A stretch of DNA of 64,000 nucleotides from Aquilonibacter sp963820185 (GTDB lineage Bacteria; Vulcanimicrobiota; Vulcanimicrobiia; Vulcanimicrobiales; Vulcanimicrobiaceae): assembly GCA_963820185.1 (NCBI GenBank), contig CAWFYV010000002.1:248001-312000 (forward strand). Direction: 5' to 3'. Shown here one piece after another: positions 59,031-64,000 of this stretch (position 1 is the first letter of the stretch; every line of letters begins with the position of its first letter). The translations under genes were made by a program, and so were the position numbers. The notes beneath the pieces were generated by a model that did no database searches, was not told where the DNA came from, and saw only the letters and a list, made by a program, of their open reading frames with translations.

Positions 59031-60256
59031 TGTTTGGCGATCTCGGTACCGTTTACGCTGCGGAGATCATGCGGCGGATCAAATCGCGGCCCTTCATCGT
59101 GGGCCTCGTTGTCGGTGTGCTCGCGATCATGCTGATCTTGAAGCTTCCGTCGTTGTTGATTGGAGTGGTTAGCGGTTCGCGGACCGCGATCTTGATCGGC
59201 GAGCCGTCGATCACTGCGCGCGCAAAGCCGCTGCTCTCCGATGACTACAAGATCGTTGGCACGCTGAACGCGGGCCCGATCGACGACGCATTGCTCAAGC
59301 GCAACCGTGCAAGCACGGCAATTGCCCTGCGGACCGATGCTGCAGGACTGGACGTCACCGTCTATGCCCACGATCCCGGGGTAATCAGACAGGGCGAGTT
59401 GCGTAGCGCATTGCTCCCGTTGCAACTCCAGTTGATAACGGGACGTAACGCCGCAGGCGTCTCGAAGATCACGACGATTCCGGTAACGATACAAGCCGTC
59501 GCCTCGAAGTACGCTTCGGCAAATCTTGCTTCGGCCGCAAAGGGCGTGGCCTATACGTTGCTCTTCCTCCTCTACTTGCTGACCGTCATGAACAGTCAGC
59601 TCGTGATGAGTTCGGTCGCGGAAGAAAAAACGAGCCGCATCGCCGAGCTTCTGATCGCCTCAGTGAATCCGAGCGCGCTGCTCGCGGGCAAAGTGCTCGC
59701 ATCCGCAACGCTGGGATTTTTGCAGCTCGCGATATGGATCGGGACCGCGTTCTTCCTCGGCGGCGGATCGGGTTCGTCGCAGGGGCAAGCCGCGAGCGGC
59801 GATCAGTTGATGTCGCTCGCCAACGCGCTCGACGTCCTTACCCCGGGTTTGATCGCCGCATTCTTGATCTGGTTCATCATCGGATTTCTCCAGCTCTCGA
59901 CGCTCTTTGCCGGCGCGGCTTCACTGATCAATCGTACCGAAGATCTCGGCAGCATTGCGCTCCCGCTCGTGATGCCGATCGTCGCCGCGTTCCTCATCGC
60001 AATCACCGGCCTCGCCGCACCGGATTCGCCGCTCGTGGTCGCGTGCAGCTACATCCCGTTGCTCGCGCCGTTCGTGATGTTCGTGCGCATCGCGGTCAGC
60101 AACGTGCCGCTCTGGCAAGTCGCTGTATCGCTCGCGATCAATCTCGTCGCGCTGTATCTGATCGCGATCCTCGCCGGCAAGATCTATCGCGTCGGCATGC
60201 TGCTCTACGGGCGGCCGCCGAGTTTGCGCCAAGTGTGGAGCGTCATCACGTCCTAA
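59030..60256 (+). CDS. ABC-2 type transporter permease (NatB-like)
   Basis: Membrane protein of 408 residues: one N-terminal helix (PFIVGLVVGVLAIMLILKL), a large extracytoplasmic domain of ~120 residues, then five or six helices. VAEEKTSRIAELLIASVNPS and ALLAGKVLASATLGFLQLAI are the conserved ABC-2 membrane region also found in NatB sodium exporters. Forms the exporter with the upstream ATPase. Confidence 0.87.
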   Translation: MFGDLGTVYAAEIMRRIKSRPFIVGLVVGVLAIMLILKLPSLLIGVVSGSRTAILIGEPSITARAKPLLSDDYKIVGTLNAGPIDDALLKRNRASTAIALRTDAAGLDVTVYAHDPGVIRQGELRSALLPLQLQLITGRNAAGVSKITTIPVTIQAVASKYASANLASAAKGVAYTLLFLLYLLTVMNSQLVMSSVAEEKTSRIAELLIASVNPSALLAGKVLASATLGFLQLAIWIGTAFFLGGGSGSSQGQAASGDQLMSLANALDVLTPGLIAAFLIWFIIGFLQLSTLFAGAASLINRTEDLGSIALPLVMPIVAAFLIAITGLAAPDSPLVVACSYIPLLAPFVMFVRIAVSNVPLWQVAVSLAINLVALYLIAILAGKIYRVGMLLYGRPPSLRQVWSVITS

Positions 60257-60270
60257 AGAGCTTTAAGACA

Positions 60271-60286
60271 CTGTTCGACCGAACAG
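60271..60286. terminator. weak hairpin after ABC-2 permease gene
   Basis: CTGTTCG (60271-60277) pairs with CGAACAG (60280-60286), loop two bases, no T-run. It lies between convergent genes and may contribute to termination, but the evidence is weak. Confidence 0.3.
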
Positions 60287-60298
60287 CTAGTGCACCGT

Positions 60299-60553
60299 TC
60301 AACCGCGGGGCGGATGACCCCAGCCGGACTGCACGTACGCCCCGTCGACGACGATCGCCGGAACCGTCGGATCGTTGTCAGTGTGGGCAAACATCGCCGC
60401 GCGTGCTTTGCGATCGTTCTGCGCATCGTATTTCGAGTACGCAATCCCGTGGCGGTCGTAATAGGCTAGCGCATCGCGACAGTACGGGCAGCTGGGACTG
60501 ATGTAAAGTTCGAGCTTCGCGCCGACCGGCGGATGCTCGACGTCAATGGCCAT
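60299..60553 (-). CDS. glutaredoxin-like protein
   Basis: Thioredoxin-fold protein of 84 residues. LELYISPSCPYCRDALAYYD holds the CPYC redox motif of dithiol glutaredoxins, and DPTVPAIVVDGAYVQSG is the cis-Pro/glutathione-binding region. It reduces disulphides or glutathionylated proteins. Start 60553 gives a protein of normal size; a longer frame upstream would overlap rsmI deeply and is not supported. Confidence 0.82.
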   Translation of the reverse strand: MAIDVEHPPVGAKLELYISPSCPYCRDALAYYDRHGIAYSKYDAQNDRKARAAMFAHTDNDPTVPAIVVDGAYVQSGWGHPPRG

Positions 60554-60590
60554 AACCAGCGATTGGATTCTCGGCGGCGAAGGAGGTACC

Positions 60591-61433
60591 ATGCCGCTTT
60601 TTGTGGTCCCGACGCCGCTCGGGAATCTCGGCGATATCACGCAGCGAGCGCTCGAGACGCTGCGCGACGCCGATTTGGTTGTCGCCGAGGATACGCGCGT
60701 TGCGCGCAAGCTCTTGAGCGCACTGAAGATTGGATCCAAAGAACTGTGGAGCTACCGCGAGCAAAATGCCGCGACAGTAACACCGGGCATCCTCGAGCGT
60801 GCGCGCGAGCAGCGCGTCGTGCTCGTCACCGATGCGGGCATGCCCGGCATCTCGGATCCCGGTAACGAGCTCATCGCGGCCGCGCGCGATGCCGCGATCG
60901 CGATCGATGTCCTGCCTGGACCAAGCGCGCTCCTCGGCGCAGCCGTGCTCAGCGGCTTTCCGTTGCGCCGCTTTTCCTTTGAAGGTTTTGCGCCACGCGC
61001 GTCCGCCGCGCGGCGCAAAGCGTTCGCGGAAGCTCTGCGGGGCGGCGCAACCGTCGTGTGGTTTGAGTCGCCGCAACGCATCCACGCAGCGCTTGCCGAC
61101 TTGGAAGCCATTGCGCCCGATGCGCGCGTCTTTGTGGTGCGCGAGTATACCAAAAAGTTCGAGCAGCAGCTCCTCGGCACACCGGCGCAGGTCGCCGCCG
61201 GACTCATCCAACCGGTGCGGGGCGAAATCGCCTTCGCGATCGCCCCTTACGCGTCCGAGGCGCTGGCGCAGCCATCCGGGGACCTCGATGCCACAATCGA
61301 CGAGCTCCTTGCAAGCGGCGCAAGCGTCGCCGAGGTGGCGCGGCGTCTGGCCCATGCGGGCGCCGGCAACCGGCGAGACCTGTACACGCGGGCCAGTGCG
61401 CGGCGTTCGCCGAACAAGCATCCCCGCCAATGA
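60591..61433 (+). CDS. rsmI: 16S rRNA (cytidine-1402-2'-O)-methyltransferase RsmI
   Basis: SAM-dependent methyltransferase of 280 residues, tetrapyrrole-methylase fold, that modifies the decoding region of 16S rRNA. LFVVPTPLGNLGDITQRALE is the hallmark start, with ADLVVAEDTRVARKLLSAL, LVTDAGMPGISDPGNELI and IDVLPGPSALLGAAVLSGFP. ATG 60591 is preceded by AAGGAGGT four bases away, which decides the start over an in-frame ATG at 60546. It overlaps metG by four bases. Confidence 0.94.
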   Translation: MPLFVVPTPLGNLGDITQRALETLRDADLVVAEDTRVARKLLSALKIGSKELWSYREQNAATVTPGILERAREQRVVLVTDAGMPGISDPGNELIAAARDAAIAIDVLPGPSALLGAAVLSGFPLRRFSFEGFAPRASAARRKAFAEALRGGATVVWFESPQRIHAALADLEAIAPDARVFVVREYTKKFEQQLLGTPAQVAAGLIQPVRGEIAFAIAPYASEALAQPSGDLDATIDELLASGASVAEVARRLAHAGAGNRRDLYTRASARRSPNKHPRQ

Positions 61434-62956
61434 GCCGCGCGTTTTACGTCACCACCCCGATCTACTACATCTCCGGGAACCCCCACATCGGCCACGCCTA
61501 TACCACGGTGGTTGCGGATGTGCTCGCGCGCACCGCACGCTCGGGCGGTCCCGCGTGGATGCTCACCGGCACGGACGAGCACGGACAAAAAGTCGCCAAC
61601 GCCGCGGCCGAGCACGGCAAATCACCGCAAGCATGGTGCGATGACCTCATCCCGCGATGGAAGTCGCTCTTTGCCGCGTATCACGTCGAGTACGACGATT
61701 TCATCCGCACGACCGAACCACGCCACACGACCAAAGTACAGCGCGTCTTCGAGCGGCTGCGCGAGAACGGCGATATCTACCTCGGCAAGTATGAAGGCTG
61801 GTATTGCGTCAACGACGAGACGTTTTGGCTCGAGTCGAAACTCGTCAACGGGCGCTGCCCAACGTGCGGCCGTGAGGTGCAGTGGATCTCCGAGGACGAC
61901 TGGTTCTTCCGCCTCTCAAAATATCGCGACCGTCTGCTCGACTATTTCAAGAAAAATCCGGAGTGGGTGCGTCCGCGCGGCGTCTACAACGAGATGGTGC
62001 AGCTCCTCGAAGAGGGGCTCGACGATCTTTCGATTTCGCGCACCAGCTTCGACTGGGGCATTCCAGTCCCCGATGGTGGCGGCGTCATCTATGTCTGGTT
62101 CGACGCGCTCTTGAATTACATCACCGCCATCGGATGGTCCGAAGACCAGGAACGCTTCGCACAGTTGTGGCCCGCGAAAGTCCAGTTGATCGGGAAAGAG
62201 ATCGCGCGCTTTCACACGATCATTTGGCCGGCGATTCTCTGGGCGCTTGGCGAATCGGCACCTGAGCTCGTCTTCGCGCACGGCTGGATTACGGTCGACG
62301 GGCAAAAGATGGGCAAGAGCGCCGGCAACGCGGTTGACCCGTTCGTCCTTGCCGAGCGTTTCGGCGCGGATTCGCTCCGCTATTTCCTGTTGCGCGAAGC
62401 ACCGTTCGGCAGCGACTTCTCTTACTCCGAAGAGAAGATCGCGCAACGGCACAACAGCGATCTCGGCAACGACCTTGGCAATCTTCTCAAGCGCACGCTT
62501 TCGATGCTGCAAAAGTACCGCGAAGGTGTCGTGCCACACCGCAGCGACGATGCGGTCTTCGTGCAACGCTTTACGCCGCTGCCGCAGCGCGTGCGTGAGC
62601 TGATCTTCCGGCTCGATTTTCGTGGCGCGCTCGAGGCGATCTGGGACTTGGTCACCACGCTCAATCGTGCGATCGACGAGCGCAAGCCGTGGACGCTTGC
62701 AAAGGAAGGGCGCAACCGCGAACTCGACGCGCTCCTCTACGACCTATGCGAAGGCCTGCGCTGGCTCGCCGTGTTGCTGCATCCGTTCATGCCCGAGCGT
62801 ACGGCGCAGATGTGGTCGCAACTTGGCTTGCACGATGGCATCGCCGATGATTGGCCTCGGATTTTGCACTGGGGCGGCCTCGAGCCCGGCACGCAGACGA
62901 CTGTAGGCGACGCGCTCTTCCCACGCATAGAGCTCGCGGAAAGCGCTCCCGGATGA
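61430..62956 (+). CDS. metG: methionyl-tRNA synthetase
   Basis: Class I aminoacyl-tRNA synthetase of 508 residues that charges tRNA-Met. The HIGH motif is in YYISGNPHIGHAYTTVVAD, a zinc-finger cysteine pair in GRCPTCGREVQ, and the KMSKS motif appears as GQKMGKSAGNAVDPF. The length matches the short form without the C-terminal tRNA-binding domain. It overlaps both rsmI and the next gene by four bases. Confidence 0.95.
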   Translation: MSRAFYVTTPIYYISGNPHIGHAYTTVVADVLARTARSGGPAWMLTGTDEHGQKVANAAAEHGKSPQAWCDDLIPRWKSLFAAYHVEYDDFIRTTEPRHTTKVQRVFERLRENGDIYLGKYEGWYCVNDETFWLESKLVNGRCPTCGREVQWISEDDWFFRLSKYRDRLLDYFKKNPEWVRPRGVYNEMVQLLEEGLDDLSISRTSFDWGIPVPDGGGVIYVWFDALLNYITAIGWSEDQERFAQLWPAKVQLIGKEIARFHTIIWPAILWALGESAPELVFAHGWITVDGQKMGKSAGNAVDPFVLAERFGADSLRYFLLREAPFGSDFSYSEEKIAQRHNSDLGNDLGNLLKRTLSMLQKYREGVVPHRSDDAVFVQRFTPLPQRVRELIFRLDFRGALEAIWDLVTTLNRAIDERKPWTLAKEGRNRELDALLYDLCEGLRWLAVLLHPFMPERTAQMWSQLGLHDGIADDWPRILHWGGLEPGTQTTVGDALFPRIELAESAPG

Positions 62957-64000
62957 GCGAGCGCAACGCGCCGAGCCGTGCGATCACCGTCGGAAGCGGT
63001 ATCATCGCAGTCGCTGGGCTCGCCGTTGCGCTCACCCTGTACGCGCGCGCCTTTACGCGGGTCGATTGGGCACTCACGCTCGCGGCCGCCGTGGCGATTG
63101 CCTTCGTTGCAAGCAACGCACTGCCGGTGCGCGGACTGCGCATGCGCCGAACCGGTCTCTCGGCCGAAGCAATCTTTCTCGACCTGCCGATTGCAGCACC
63201 ACTCTTCGCACTCGGCACCAACGTAGGCCCCACCGCGTGCGCGCTTGCGTTTGCGCTAGGCTTCGGCTGTGCATCGGTCGTGCGCAACGCAGCGTCGGTC
63301 GCCGATCTGCCGCGACACGGCGTGCTACGCGTCCTCGCTGCGCTAGCCATTCTGCCGTTGGGTGTGAACGCGGCGCAACTGCAGACGCCGGCGTATGCCG
63401 CCGTCGCGTTTGGCGCCGTTGTGCTCTTCATGTTCGGGATCTCGGCACCCGCCTCGGCGTATACATTTCATCTCGCGCTGATCCGCCTGTGGACGCGGCT
63501 CGCGCGCGATCCCCGCACGTGGGGCGTTATCGCGGGGGGCGTGATTTGGGCGACCGTCGCGCGCAACGAGATCTTGCTCGGCGAATATCTGCTCGCGGCG
63601 GCGCTGTGGTTGCCGGTCTGTCTGGGTGCGTTCTTGCTGCACACGATCGACAAGCAACAAGCCGAACTGCACCGTCTGCGACTCGTCCGCGACGCCGTGC
63701 AAGCAATGCTGGGCGAGCGCAATCCGCTCCCTCAGATCAACGCGATCCTTGCGACGCTGCGCGTTCCTTCATTTGACGAGACCGTCTCGGTGTACTCGGC
63801 GACGAGCGCGCGCACGGACTCATGGCGTGCCGTGACGACAGTCGGCCCGGCATTAAGCACCGCAGGTGACGAACTTGGCCGCCGCATTTTGGCGCGTCTG
63901 AAATTCAGCGATTCGCCTACAACAACGCTGCGCGACGACTACTACACAACGTATGCCTTCGCGGCATGCCTTGCCGATGGCGAAGTGCACGGCGCACTGA
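62953..64000 (+). CDS. membrane-bound sensor/GAF-type protein, 3' end cut by window edge
   Basis: About 349 residues are present. Seven or eight hydrophobic helices occupy residues ~12-230 (TVGSGIIAVAGLAVALTLYA, AAVAIAFVASNALPVRG, VIAGGVIWATVARNEILLGE). A cytoplasmic part then begins with a coiled stretch (HTIDKQQAELHRLRLVRDAV) and a GAF-like domain (PSFDETVSVYSATSARTDSW). The output domain, perhaps a GGDEF, HD or kinase module, lies beyond the right edge. Coupled to metG by overlap. Confidence 0.6.
   Translation, partial: MSERNAPSRAITVGSGIIAVAGLAVALTLYARAFTRVDWALTLAAAVAIAFVASNALPVRGLRMRRTGLSAEAIFLDLPIAAPLFALGTNVGPTACALAFALGFGCASVVRNAASVADLPRHGVLRVLAALAILPLGVNAAQLQTPAYAAVAFGAVVLFMFGISAPASAYTFHLALIRLWTRLARDPRTWGVIAGGVIWATVARNEILLGEYLLAAALWLPVCLGAFLLHTIDKQQAELHRLRLVRDAVQAMLGERNPLPQINAILATLRVPSFDETVSVYSATSARTDSWRAVTTVGPALSTAGDELGRRILARLKFSDSPTTTLRDDYYTTYAFAACLADGEVHGAL

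Overview
The window is 64 kb of GC-rich bacterial chromosome with tightly packed genes (many ATGA, GTGA, TTGA or TAATG overlaps), frequent GTG/TTG starts, no tRNA or rRNA that I can see, no CRISPR array and no transposase. The gene style (BTAD- and MalT-like regulators, a fused TfuA-YcaO protein, an extracellular contractile injection system (eCIS) with DUF4157 proteins, many small Sec-exported proteins) fits an uncultured soil-type lineage such as Candidatus Eremiobacterota (WPS-2). That placement is an inference from gene content, not a phylogeny.

Left edge to 6.6 kb: a branched-chain amino acid ABC importer (permease cut by the window edge, then the substrate-binding gene, with a perfect hairpin between them), a terpene-cyclase-fold-like protein, a small multipass membrane protein, a formylglycine-generating enzyme with both catalytic cysteines, a secreted protein with eight tandem Tyr-Asn-Ala-Gln-Pro-Gln-Gln-Arg units, and a BTAD regulator.

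6.8-32.6 kb: one long rightward eCIS locus, divergent from the BTAD regulator. In order: small unknown protein, two-domain AAA+ ATPase (Afp15-like), Pvc16/Afp16-like terminator, sheath, tube, a tail-assembly-type protein with an out-of-frame DUF6760 extension behind a G_GGG_GGA slippery site, a DUF4157 protein, LysM baseplate protein, VgrG-like spike, gp25 wedge, gpJ-like and gpI-like baseplate proteins, a fibre-like protein, a broken gene, two unknown small proteins, two very large DUF4157 proteins (1039 and 1499 aa) that share a C-terminal module and look like modular cargo toxins, and a possible PAAR-like cap. No tape-measure gene is recognisable. The 1499-aa protein carries an ADP-ribosyltransferase-like segment upstream of the shared module.

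32.6-44.0 kb: housekeeping and transport genes (ketopantoate reductase family, proline dehydrogenase plus a DHDPS-family lyase in one operon, an OPT-family transporter), a structured 105-base element between convergent genes, and two AAA/TPR signalling ATPases, the second ending in a LuxR helix-turn-helix.

44.0-47.3 kb: a leftward cluster of a fused TfuA-YcaO enzyme, a SAM methyltransferase and a 95-aa Nif11-like small protein, which together look like a compact RiPP (probably thioamide or azoline) pathway.

47.3-64 kb: a leaderless membrane protein/XRE regulator pair, a PDZ-membrane-GAF sensor with an MscS channel, a complete de novo NAD operon nadA-nadB-nadC, a Spy/CpxP-like periplasmic protein, an M24 aminopeptidase with an NCS1 permease, an ABC-2 exporter behind an operator-like inverted repeat, a glutaredoxin-like protein, rsmI, metG and the start of a membrane sensor cut by the right edge.
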